Origin: Talinum fruticosum
Lineage: Eukaryota; Streptophyta; Magnoliopsida; Caryophyllales; Talinaceae
NCBI GenBank assembly: GCA_021018815.1
Contig: JAITYX010000012.1
Coordinates: 5,567,001 to 5,631,000 of the forward strand
Direction of reading: 5' to 3'
Length of the DNA stretch: 64,000 bases
In this document: piece by piece, positions 46,039-58,400 of the stretch
How positions within the stretch are numbered: position 1 is the first letter of the stretch
How the letters are laid out: each line of letters opens with the position of its first letter
Notes under the pieces: model-generated
Databases searched by the model: none
Told to the model about the DNA's origin: nothing
Seen by the model: the letters and a program-made list of their open reading frames with translations, nothing else
Made by a program: the position numbers and the translations under genes

Positions 46039-46443
46039 TCATATCCGACAACGCAAATGGAAACTTTTGGCTTCGAGTCTTGATGTCTGTTTCCTAGTAT
46101 TTGATGCTTTACGATAGTCATATACCCCAATACTAGATTTCCTTCCAAGATGACCAGCATTAACATACTGAACAAGAAGAGGGCATGGGGCATACTTGAT
46201 GTCCCCAAGGCCAGTATGAAGGACTTTTAGAATCGATAAACACACATCCAATCCTATGAAATCAGCAAGCTCCGAGAGGACCCATTGGTTGGTTTGTTCC
46301 CAGCTTCATTCCTGCATCAATGTCCTCCTTGGTTGCCACTCCAAGTATACAACGTGAAAAATGCTTCATTAATCATAGGCATTAGGATTCGGTTTACAAT
46401 GAATCCTGAATAGTCCTGGGAACATACAGTTACCTTTCCAAAC
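46039..46443 (-). pseudogene. Dehydrogenase exon 4 with two frameshifts and stop loss
   Basis: The exon begins G-TTT-GGA after tttttcag. It encodes [18 protein letters not shown], then [10 protein letters not shown]. One extra base near 46343-46345 shifts the frame before GVATKEDID, and another near 46272-46275 shifts it before [12 protein letters not shown]. From there the frame is open to 46039 and includes [19 protein letters not shown] and GVYDYRKAS. The family normally ends shortly after this; here the frame passes TSRL (leucine codon 46077-46075) and adds 11 residues to the stop at 46041-46039. Confidence 0.85.
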
Positions 46444-49400
46444 CTGAAAAATAAATAATGCATTTTGATGGTTATAGTAGGAAAACCTATAAAGACAGAC
46501 AAGTGACAGGACAACCAACCAAATGTAGTAAAACCACAGTAAAGCATCAGTACTGGACCAGGTAATTCTCAAAATTCAGATATGCTGAATAACTGTTAGC
46601 AAACAACAACCATTGAGAAACAAACACACACAGAACAGAGGCAAACCTAAGACAGGTGAAAATGAATGCAGAAAAAGATGCTAACACAATGCCTGAAAAC
46701 AAAAGTAAGATGATAACTTCGCCAATCACCTCTCTGCCAATGACTTTGTTGCATTGAAAGTCTCATCTGATGTATTGGCACCTCTTATAATCTCTACCAA
46801 TTTCATTATGGGTGGAGGGTTCATGAAATGCATGCCGATGACCTGCAATATGAAATACTCTCGATCAATCTTACACCATAAAATAAAGCTGGTAATAGTT
46901 CCTCGGGAAGTCATTCCATCTAAAGAAACAGAAGCTATGCATACACATCTCAAAAGAAATGAAGCAAATACAGATTAGCAGTGGTAGGAGAAACAGGTTA
47001 GAGCTGTAATACCAACTTGATAAAGATTCAGAGGCAGAAGACATCTAAACAGGCGAGACAAAAAGAAAGGAGAGTTAGAAAGAAGGAAGTAGAAACACAG
47101 TGGCAGTTGCGGAACTTCGTTGGGGCGTTCGTGTAATATAGTTGGTATTTGAGATATGTGAGAATAAGAGAACTAAAGGTAGCTTAATACACTCAAACTC
47201 AGAGCTAGGCTTGATGTCTTAGAGCTACGAGCAAAGGGGAGAAGCAAAAGGACCACCACGGGTGGCCCCATGGCAGCCAAAGGGCCGTGGAAAAGTGAAC
47301 CACGGCGAGCCAGTGAAAATTGGCTGCCACAGTCACCACCATGGACAGTGGTGCAGACCGTGCGGCTATGGTGCTGACTGTAGGCACAGGGCAGAATTTT
47401 CTGCCCATTCTAGCTGCCATTTTTCCTTCAGTTTTTGCTTATACAAAAGTGTTCCAATAAGTTCCAAAGCCTGGATATGATCCAAAGGTGATTATTTAGG
47501 ATATAATTAATTGATTTATCAATTAATTTAATTAATTGATAAATTAAGAGATATATATAAGGTTTTATGCTTGGCGCAAAAAATTACTTCATTCTCTCCT
47601 CTTTTCTTTGAAAAACAGTGGAGTTCTTCTTCCATGAAACCTAAAGGGTGTTCTTTGAATTTGCTCTTTAAAGAACACATAAGGCTTATTGTATCCTGGG
47701 GACATCTTTGCCGAATCGTGAGCAATCTTTGTGAGACCAAGCAAATAATACCTTAAAAGAAAGTGATCTTTCACGCCTTGAGCCTCGCACTTTCTCCCTC
47801 AGTCCAAGTGACCTCAATTATTTCCCAACAGCTCGACAACCCCCCAAAAACCAAAAACAATAAAGAAAACCTTTTATTTTTTCATTCTATATGTGTAATA
47901 TGCTATCCAGATATATATACAAGATATGTGCTGACATTCTGGTAAGCCATCTCTGTTATAACAAAAAGGTTGAAAGTTCAAACCTTGCCGTCCCCCCAAC
48001 CCCCAAGGTTTTTTCGCAAGTTCCGTCTCTAGACAGTGGGACGTAGAAGGACAATAACAGCAACAAAGAAATCAGTAAGGAAAATTTCTTAGTTATTATT
48101 TAATATCAATAATCATCAGTTAGCATTGTAATTCTTCATTATAGCTAAACAATCAATATAAGTGGAGAAGACTTGACAACAAAAGCAGCAAACCTCATTG
48201 TGTTTCACAAAGCTAGAACCAGAGGAAAATTGTAAACCAAAAAACAGAACTACTGAAATAATTCTAAATAAAATAAGAAACAACTCTTCGTAAAATACAA
48301 CAATAACAACTCCAAGGTAGGTCCCGCTTCTACAGGGTGAAGGGCGATCCATATGTAAGGAGCCTTACCCTTACCCCTGCAAACATGACAGCAAGCAGAG
48401 AGGCTGATTCCAACTCTTAGTAGAATAGAAAGCTTTATTTTAAATCTGCTAAAATATCCATATAAAATATATGTGAAATTTACCGAAAGTCCCAAATAGA
48501 AAAACTTCCACAATACAGGAAGATTTCATAGTTTCAAATTTAGACCTCATTTTTCATTCTTTCAGCTGGAAATGATCATCCTCAAGTACCAAGATAGAAA
48601 TAAAAAGGGTAAGATTAAATAAAAATGTGTTCACACACTCTCTATTCACCCCCGACTTTCCAAATATAAAGGAATTCAAGAGACCAGATGCAACTCTTGG
48701 GAAAATGCTAAATGATAACTAAGCTATCTCGTAAGGTATGTATGGAGTTGGCTGCTAATTAATATTCGACTTCAGCACATAAAACTCAACATACTATATG
48801 ATGAAGAGGACACCACAAACCCAACCCCAACTAATACCGAGAGCCAGCCACAACCGATTGATAATTCCGAGTCCTCGGAATTCACTACGGAACCCTCGTA
48901 AACCATTGCTGGGTCATCGTTGATAACGCAGGCATCAAGGGCGTTTTGGCCACACTTAGAAATACTTGTCCTGTCTCCTCGGACAGGAGTAAGGGAGTCG
49001 ACAAGTCGAAGTATTCAAAGGAAAATAAGACAAGAGATCTTCTTCGAGTCCTTAGTTTCTAAGCTCGAAGTCAAATGATCTTTTCGAGTCCTCGCTTCGA
49101 GCTTATGAGCTTAGACCAGATTGTAGATATACTTAAATCTACTTGATCATCATTTAGGCGTCTTCAGTAGAGCCGAAAAGGAAAGTTAAGGATCGAAAGC
49201 AAAAGAATTTGGTGACAACAATTGTAATCGTCACTGGACTCGTAACCATACTACTTTGTACTACCGATTCTGTGGTCCCCCTCCTTTTCTCGCTGTCCTT
49301 TTTCTCCTGTATTTATTTACCTTTTGTCCTTGTTTTTGTCCTTTTATTTTGCTAAAAACATCACAACCATTGATTGTAAAAGGGGATTTATAACCCTTAG

Positions 49401-52400
49401 ATTAGAGTGATGTAACCTAGCTAAGAGGCCTATAAATATACATGGGCTCTCTCTTTGTAAATGATGATGATTTTGATATTGGCTATATGCTAAGTAAAGT
49501 TGAGTCGTGCTCCTTTCAACCCCAAAATTCTCTTTTGCTTGTCTAATTAGTGGCATAATTAGGCTGTGTTCTGAAGAGTCCGACTATACTTAGTGTGGTG
49601 ATAGTCGTATCACTAAGTGTGATTAGTGCCCTAGTTTTATCCTTGGTGGTGATATCTCGTATCCTTGGATAGTTGTAGTATATCTTATTCTTGTCCTATC
49701 GTGGTAATGATTACCCCGATAATCATCTCCTCACGAGTGATTAGCTTAGTCCTTGTTGTTTGTCGTTCCATTGGTCATTCCGAGTCTCTCGAATTGCATT
49801 TGGCGCACTCTGTTTGCAGGATCGATGTAGCCTTGCGTTTTGGCACATCACTATATTAGCTGCTTGAGAAGAGATACACCTGCTAGAAATACTGGTTTTT
49901 TAGCATTATATGAGCATTTGCTTCATCCTGACCTTGATTAGACTCATCACGAATTAGCAGAAGTACAGCATTCACTTCTGGTTCAACTTCTTTCATGATG
50001 CTAAGTTGTACACTATTTATTCCTTTCTGCAACCCCTCAAACCTTTGTTTCATCCCTATGCTACAAAATAATCCGAGTAAGATTGAGCTATGCCGTGTTT
50101 CAGATGGTTGAGACTCCGGAACACAACCTTCTTCTTTATCTAAGTATTATCAGCAAGCACTTCTGTCCAACAAATCATGATGCGTCACAAAAAATGATAT
50201 CCACCAACAGCCTGCTCACTGCATTGACATTGTACGACATAGGTGCTAGTACCTACTGGCGTACTTCACCTCACATCATTCGATGCTCCAGTAATTTGAC
50301 CAGGTAAAGGAAGATCTACAAACAAGGAGGGTCATATAATGAAAACACTAGATAAAGGACATTCCATGTTAATACAGTTTATGATGACTAATAACAGAAC
50401 AAATAGACTGCACATCCTAGTTTTGAGGACTTATAGTTTATCTTTTCTTAAAAACAGAGCATAGTTATTAATTTAAAGTATATAGGCTGTAACAAGCAGA
50501 ATTCTTTAGGTTTGGCTTTGGGCTAGAATCCTATGAAAGATAATAAAAGAATGGGATGGGCATGCAGAGATTCACTGCTACAATATCTAAAGCTGGACTG
50601 GAAGTAAGTTCTGGACTAAGCTATACTTGATTGAACAAATGCTAGTCTTGAAAGATAATAGCAGAAAACAACATCAGTGAAGATTGAGAGGAAGTAAGAC
50701 ACTAACAACTTCATTTTCTCAGGAACTGGCAACTTTCCAGTGATGACGAAGTTCAGAGTTCTTCTGAGATGGGGATGATCTGACTATCTGAGATCTGAAG
50801 CAGTAACCAACAACAACTCTTAGCAGGTCCTGCTTTTGCAGAATCTAGGGAGATCCGGTTGTAAGCAATCTTATCCTTCTTAACGTTTTTGCAAGCAGAG
50901 AGACTGATTCCAAAAGAGCCAGTTGAAATCTTCTTTTTGTTATTCTGCTTCGAACTTCTTTTTATTCTTTTAGAGGGGGTGGTCAGGGGTTGATCAATTA
51001 TGTTCAAATTTTTGGTTTGAGGGCATGATTTTGGCAGGAGCACCCAAGATGATGAAGCTCAGATACAAATCAAGTAGCAGAACAATATGGAAGAGAAAAA
51101 TGAAAGGAAGCAACCACTGGAGAAGAATTATCAATTGTACGCATTCGGATTCCATAGTCATAAAATGAAACAGGTATCCTAATTCTTAAATAACTAATCT
51201 ATTCAAATTTCTAGAAACCTTAAGCAAATAGGGAACTAAACTTTTTAGACATTTAAATGGAAAATTAAATAAAATACTATAAATGAACCCTGTTTTGCCT
51301 TTGTGAAGTATCCTACCAAAATATTCAAGAAATTAATAATTGCAAGAACTTTACAAATATATGAAGGTATCTAGTATCCTTAATTTAAAGCTCACTCTTT
51401 TTCCTTTTGACTCTTCGTGAATACTAATTCTACGCAGGAAGATGGTGACAAGGATTAACAAAACAGGATTACAAAGTATAATGTCATGGTACTGTGTCAA
51501 TATCAGCATAGACAAACATTACTCAAAATTCAATCAAAAACCACGAACATGAAATCTATATGTATTGCCCAAATCCAGGAAATGAGCACATGCATGATCA
51601 ATTAAAAACAATCTTGCACATGTTTCAATGATTGGACTTCAGTGTTGTATACTAGCTTAAATACGTAGCTAGCTGCAGAAGGATCTTAAAACTCTTATTA
51701 AAACTTGAGCAATACAAAATTTACCAGATCCCAAATTTAAGATTTAACATAAAACTTCTTATATAATCCAAATCTATGCCCAAGAATCCTGCCTAAACCA
51801 GGTATGGGGAATCAGATGTCACAACCTTCACTCTGACTGGGGAGAGACAGAATGCATTAGACCCAACATTTACATATAATTATAAATTCAAAATCAAACA
51901 ACAAGCAGAGAAAGAATATCTTCAATCTATTGAATTCAAACGAAATAGACAAAAACAAAAACCAGTATAAGTTAGAAACACACAATTATGTAGGTATATC
52001 TCTTACACAGCAGCCTCAAGAATGAAGTAAAAAGATCCAACTAAACTATTATGGAAAAAAAAAACATAAGAAAACGATTTAAGAACTTTAGAGGACATTA
52101 TAATTATTCTGAAACTTGGAACATCATAATCAAAACAACAGACAATGGCTAGCAACACACGACATGCCACCTGCATAATTCTTGCAGCATATTTGAGCAT
52201 GATTTACTGGTTGAGAAACTAGCATAATGTATATGCTCAAACCGATATGTAACCTGATAGTGTAATGTGAAAATAGACAGTATGATAAAGTCATATAGCT
52301 ATGCAAAAGGAAATCTTTCCATTTACCACGAAAAATGAGGCCCAATGGGGGGAGGGGTGTTAATTATAGTCTAGTTATCCAGACCTTATGTGGTCGTCTT

Positions 52401-55400
52401 GTTACTGAAGCAAGTCGCGTAATCGAGATTGAACTTGTATTAGATGCTAATATGGCAGAAACCTTGGTGACCTTGTCTAGTTCACCAAACAGCTGTCTCT
52501 TAGCAGCTTCAGATTCTGCAATGGCTTCAATTACAATATCTGCAGAACAAAAATCCTCCAAACTTGTGGTAGAGTGCAGCCGCTTTGGTACATCAGCGAG
52601 AACAGCCTACGAGAAAGATGGCATAAAAATGAGCCTCACGTAACCAATCAGGAAGATCAGTCACAAAGACAGAGAAGTCAACCTGATGAATCCAACAGAA
52701 ACAATGACAGATAACATTTTCTTGGATAAACATTTTGTATAAATCGCATTAATAACTAGAAGGAAGACTCTTTAAAAGGCAAGATGTTCAGATGCAAAAT
52801 ACTCTTGAACTCTTCCACTTCTGGAAGCCCAAATCAAGTAAGACATATACTACAAGAACTGAAATTTTCACCAATAAAGTGGATGGAAATATTACTCCAG
52901 ATAGTCATAATGATGAGGTAGGAATTGCTCAGCGTCCTACATCACATTGTAATGAATCTCAACACCAGATTGAAAAGACCATTGGCAATAATGGTATGAA
53001 TAAAATATTGTCAGATATCATTATAAAATTCCCTTATCATTATGAGTAATTTTCATTTTACTAACAACTAAACTATAATCTTTCATTAGGCACACAAAAA
53101 TGCCTAGTTTGTCAAACAATAGTCAGTAAGGAAATAATTCCTTTTGTTTAATTTTCACCAACAACGGACAAAGTCATAAGTTATTCATATAAAGGCAGTG
53201 AAGCTCATTCAAGAGGGACTTGGGACTGCAATAGTGGAAGGTATAAGAAGAGTTCAACGAAGCAGTAAGCAATCACTCTGTTCCAAAGCATCGTCACTGC
53301 ATACAAACGAGACCATAAATTTCTGCTCATGAGATCATTTATGAAAACAACAATACCAGGCGACAAGTGCAAATTTATGCAGATAGAATTGTTTAAGTCA
53401 TATTTTACGCGCAATTTTAGTTGTTATTTATTTTATAATATATATTTTATTTTATGTAATTTATCTTATTTTGTTTACTTTTAGGTAATTATTTAATAAA
53501 GTGAAGAAGAAAAGAAGAGGTGTTAAAAAGTGGAGTTTAATTGCCGAAGTGCTAGCAAGACGAAATATATGAAGTCCGTCCATAAAAATAACGAGTCATA
53601 AAATATTTATTTTACGATAATTTATTTTATGGGTGAGTAGGTAGGATGTCACAATTCTATTTACAGAAGGATAACCAAGAAATAAACCTAATTCTAAGTC
53701 CCTTATAACTCCTCTTCAAATCTCACATTAAAGAGGGAGCCACTATGTTCTTTGTTTTCGCTTCAGCCACGCCACCTTAGTCCTTCCCTTCTTCTCTTCC
53801 TTCACCAGTTTCCCTCATCATCACGGCTCATCATATTATCATCCTAATCACGCTCTCTCTCTCCAGGATATCCTCTCTCACCATTAGCTCTCTTCTTCCA
53901 CACCAACTCTATCTCTTGCTCTCTCTCACCCACATATATCATCATCTCACCACCCCACCAAACCATCAGCCGTTCATCTCATCATCTTCTTCTGATCATC
54001 ATGGCTCATCATCATTATCATCTTGCTCATCTTCTTCTCATATCACGGCTGCCTTTCATAGTATCATCGTCACTGCCTAGCATCTCACCACCATCTCTAT
54101 CTATCTCTCATCACCTCTCTATCCCTCTGGCTGCTCCCTTCTTTGCTGCTTCATCTTTCTCTTTAGCCTCCATGCCATCATCATCTTTATAATCACACCC
54201 ATTATCATCATCATCACCTAACCCTCATCCTCTCACCATCTCTTTCCTCTCTACACCTCTTGGCAGCTGCTTCTCATTAGCCCACCTCTCCTCACGCCCC
54301 TCATCATAATCATCACACCAATCATCTCCATCATTATCCTCATCTTTCATCAACCTCTCCTCCGGGAAGGATCAATACTGGTAGTATTATTAGTTTTATA
54401 ATTTTTAATATTTAAGACTTTATTTTTATTTTTAGTTTAATATTAAAGATGATATTTTTAATTAATTTATGTGTTTTAGATTATGAGTAGTTTTTATACT
54501 TAGTATAATCTATTTGAAACCATGACAAATTATTTATTTTGAAACAAGGTTTAATCTTTAATGTCTTATTGATTTTATTCCATGATTCTATAATAATTTG
54601 TGCTCGGTGTTCATGATTTTATGTTTGATTAATTAGAGTGTATGCTAATATGATAGTTTAAAGGACTTACGTATGTAATCGCTATGATCTTTTAATCACA
54701 AGTATCACCCTAGTTGGTCATGGATGGCTCATATCCATCTCTTTTAATTAGGAAATTGTTATAGATCTTTGTTAAATCAATTTAATAGTAGATTGGTTAC
54801 AAGGTAATAGATGATGTTTTTCTAATATTTAATGCTTTAATTTGATTAAATTCTAGTGCTAGTGCTAGGATTATCAAAATTAGTAGGGTTTATATTAGGG
54901 TAAGCCTAATTAAACTAATAACTAAGGAAAAATGGGGAAGATCCGTTAGTGGTTGTCTTCGACGAGTTTAGCTCATGGGTAAATCAATTTGTCTCGTTAA
55001 TGATAAAATATTAATTTGCATGGTGGATATACATTATACTAAATACTTTTTATAAATTCGATATTTTTGATATTATTTATTTGTCGTTTTTAGTTGTTTT
55101 CTTTAGTTGACGATTTTATTTACAAGCTTATAATCTTTAATATCAATTTCGTTTATCCCCTCCCCCCAAAATATTAGTAATTTAGGTTAGTTTTAACAAT
55201 TTTAGATTAACTTAATTTTGAGTCGTTATATGTTTTAATTTTCAGATTATTTTTCAGTCAGTTTTTGTTATTATGAGTCAGTTTGTTAGAAATTAGGTTA
55301 AAAACAGTTTGTTTTATTGATTTTTGTATTTTATGTGTTTCTAGGGTTTAGATCGAGTCCTAATTTGTTGTGATTAAATTTTGAAATTTTCAAAAGTTAT

Positions 55401-58400
55401 TTGCTAATTTTCAGATTTAATTATGCATTTGATTACTGCAATTTTTAGTTTGACTAATTCGTAAATTCGGTTTTTAGTTTTGGTTTTATATTTTTAGGGT
55501 TTATTTAGGTCTAGAAATTAGTGTCAATACTCTGGGTAATTTTATTATTTATTTTCGTAATTATTTTTGTATAGATTATTACTTGTTTAATTTTCTGGTC
55601 TAGATTTTGTTTTTGTTTTACTGTTTTGTTTCTGGAAATTATACAAATATATTTTCTGAATTTTAGGTTGATTATATTATGTACAAATTATCCGGGTAGT
55701 TTATTAGGAAATTTTATATTATTTCAGTTATTAATTTTCTAATATATATTTTCTGTTTTGTTTTAAAGAGTAGTAAATTTAATTAGAATAAAGCTTACAA
55801 TTATCATTTTTCTCATGGATACATTCTCTGCCTCCCTGTGCTATATTGTCAATTATAAGCCTAAACAGTGGTTTAATTTGTAGCTGTATGACAAGCTAAC
55901 AAATCTTGACATCAGTTGCTAGGGAAAGAAAACAATAGTTGTTAGTTTTTTATCTAATTTAGATTTACTACTTTTACTATTTTGTTTTAACTTTACTAGT
56001 TTATTTTTGTAGTTTGTTCTAGTTTTTTTTTTTTTTTTAACAAGGATCATACATTTGACGAAGTTGAAAGCCAAGTAAGTGATTCGATTTTGCTCTAAGT
56101 TCGGAAATTATTGAGATAACTACTTTACGCAAAGTTACCGCACCTACCTTTGATACATAACTTCTACCTATTTCATATCCTCTATTGGACCAACCACTAA
56201 AACCGAATTTGGGATTTTACAATTGTTACCTAAAATTCATGGACTTTCGGGACTCATATCATCGTATAAATGAGTTTATTATTACATGTTCCACCATGCA
56301 ACCTGAGTGAATCACCCAAGACCAAATTAAGTCGAGAGATTTTCCCTTTTCACTTCAGGATAAGGCTAAAGATTGGCTGTATGCAACATCCACTACATGG
56401 ATCCAAGTTCATAAAGCATTTTTGGAGAAATTTGTTCCTAACATATACGATTGGGTCAATCGGAAAGGAAATTTGTGCCATTAAACAAATGATACGGGAA
56501 ACTTTTCATGAATATTGGAAACATTTAAATAAATTATGTGCTAGTCGTCCCCAACATCAAATATCCGAGCAATTATTGATTCAATATTTTTATGAAGGTT
56601 TATTGCCAATAGACGAAATATGGTAGATGTTGCTAATGGAGGGACCTTGTTTAATAAGACTCCAGCTCATGCTAGCTAGAGAGAACTGAGAATTGTTTAA
56701 TACTATGGCAAGATACTCGGCAATTTGGAATTGGAGATACCCAATTTAGGAGAGTTAAAGAGTTCGGTTTAGGTCCATATAGCAACTACGCTAAACAAAC
56801 TCATCAATAGAGGAGAGGCAGGGTCCTTATGCATGCCCAACAAAACAAAGAGGGCATGTGAATGCTATTTTTTCCGACCAAGGCCAAATGAACTATGACC
56901 CATTCTCCCTTCCGAAGAATGGAGAGACTACCCTAACCTTAGGTATAGATTTGAAGAAAACTCCATAGAATTCGATCAATCCGTTGCTCAAGATAGAACA
57001 ATTATCTTTTAGAGCAAATCATTAAGAAAATGGATGACCGCAAAAGGGAGACAGAGCATAGGTTGCAAAGTTTACGGAAGACCATTAAGGACGTTCAAAG
57101 AGAGACAGACTGTCCATGATACATAATTAGCAACCTACAAGCGCAAAGGCAATCTCAACCTTTCCAGGATTCAAAAGAAAATCTTAAGTGTCATGACACT
57201 TAAAACTAGGAAAGAGTTAGAGGAACCTAGGAAAACATAGAGTAGAGCCAAAAATAGAGGTCAAGAAATTTGAACCTAACCAAAACAAACACCTCTAGTG
57301 CTAAGGAAATAGGTGAAAACAAGAAAGATCTTTAGAAGCATATCTCACCTTTCCCTAGTAGATTGATAAGCATGAATCCTAAGTTAAATGAGAAAAACAA
57401 GAAATCATAGAAACACTTAAGAAGGCGTAAATCAACATTCCTCTTCTAGATACTATTAAGGGGGTACCTCATTATTCTAAGTTCCTTAAGAAGTTATGTA
57501 ATAACAAATTAAAGTTCAAAGGGAACAAAAAGGTAAGTGTGGGGGAGAATGAATTTGTTGTTTTCTAAAAGAAATTTCGCAAGTATCCAAGAGACCGGAT
57601 GTGTTTAGAGTGGGAAATCAAATTAAATGATCCTTGAGCTCCGTGTGTGTAGAGCCAAAGACAAAGACACTAAACAGAGGCGCTAGTTGGGAGGCAACCC
57701 AACATTTTTCAAGGAAGTTCACATTATTTTTATTATTTTTCTTTATTTTGCATGCATTAGGGACAATGCATGACTTAAATGTGGGGAGTGCATCCTGCAT
57801 TTAATTTCATTGTCTCATAAAAAATATTTTAAAAAATTTACTTGTCTTTCTTGTAAAGAAATGCATGAACATTAATATAATCTAAGTTAACTTGCTTAAA
57901 TTTTTCTGTTTTTAGTCTTTTTTCCCCTTTGTAAGTGAGAAGTTTTGAGCATGTTAATTGTCATTCGTAGTTAGAGACGATCCTCATATATCTCTTCAAT
58001 TAGTAATAATAATGATTTTCCATTTTATTTGACCATTTAATTTGATTGCGATAAAGGCAATAAAAGGACTTAAATAGTTTACCTACACCTTTGTATTTAC
58101 CAAAATGACTCATTGAAATTGTGAATTTTCTTGTCTTTCCTAATAAAGTTTAGAGTATGTTGGTTTCCTAATAAAGGTTGATTCAAGTGGTACGACATTT
58201 GTTCCCCTTCAGGAATGGAAAAGACCTTGAAAAGACATGTGGTGGAAGAGTTGACCCCGTTGAGGGCCATTAATAACTCGAAACATGCCAACAATAGTTC
58301 TAATTAAAAAATAATTTTAAAAAAAGAGAAAAAATGTTAGTTTACCAACATAGGGAGCAGATTGGACACCACTTCCCCTTAAGTTTAGGTCTCAAGTTGA

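Larger units (their letters stand above)
46843..52384 (-). other. Dehydrogenase intron 2
   Basis: This 5542-bp intron (donor AAG|GTCTGG, acceptor tattgcag) contains a solo LTR (48799-49850) and two SINE-like fragments (about 48295-48420 and 50800-50940), plus an AT-rich palindrome near 47513-47548. The rest (46843-48294, 49856-50799, 50941-52384) holds no supportable gene. Confidence 0.8.
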
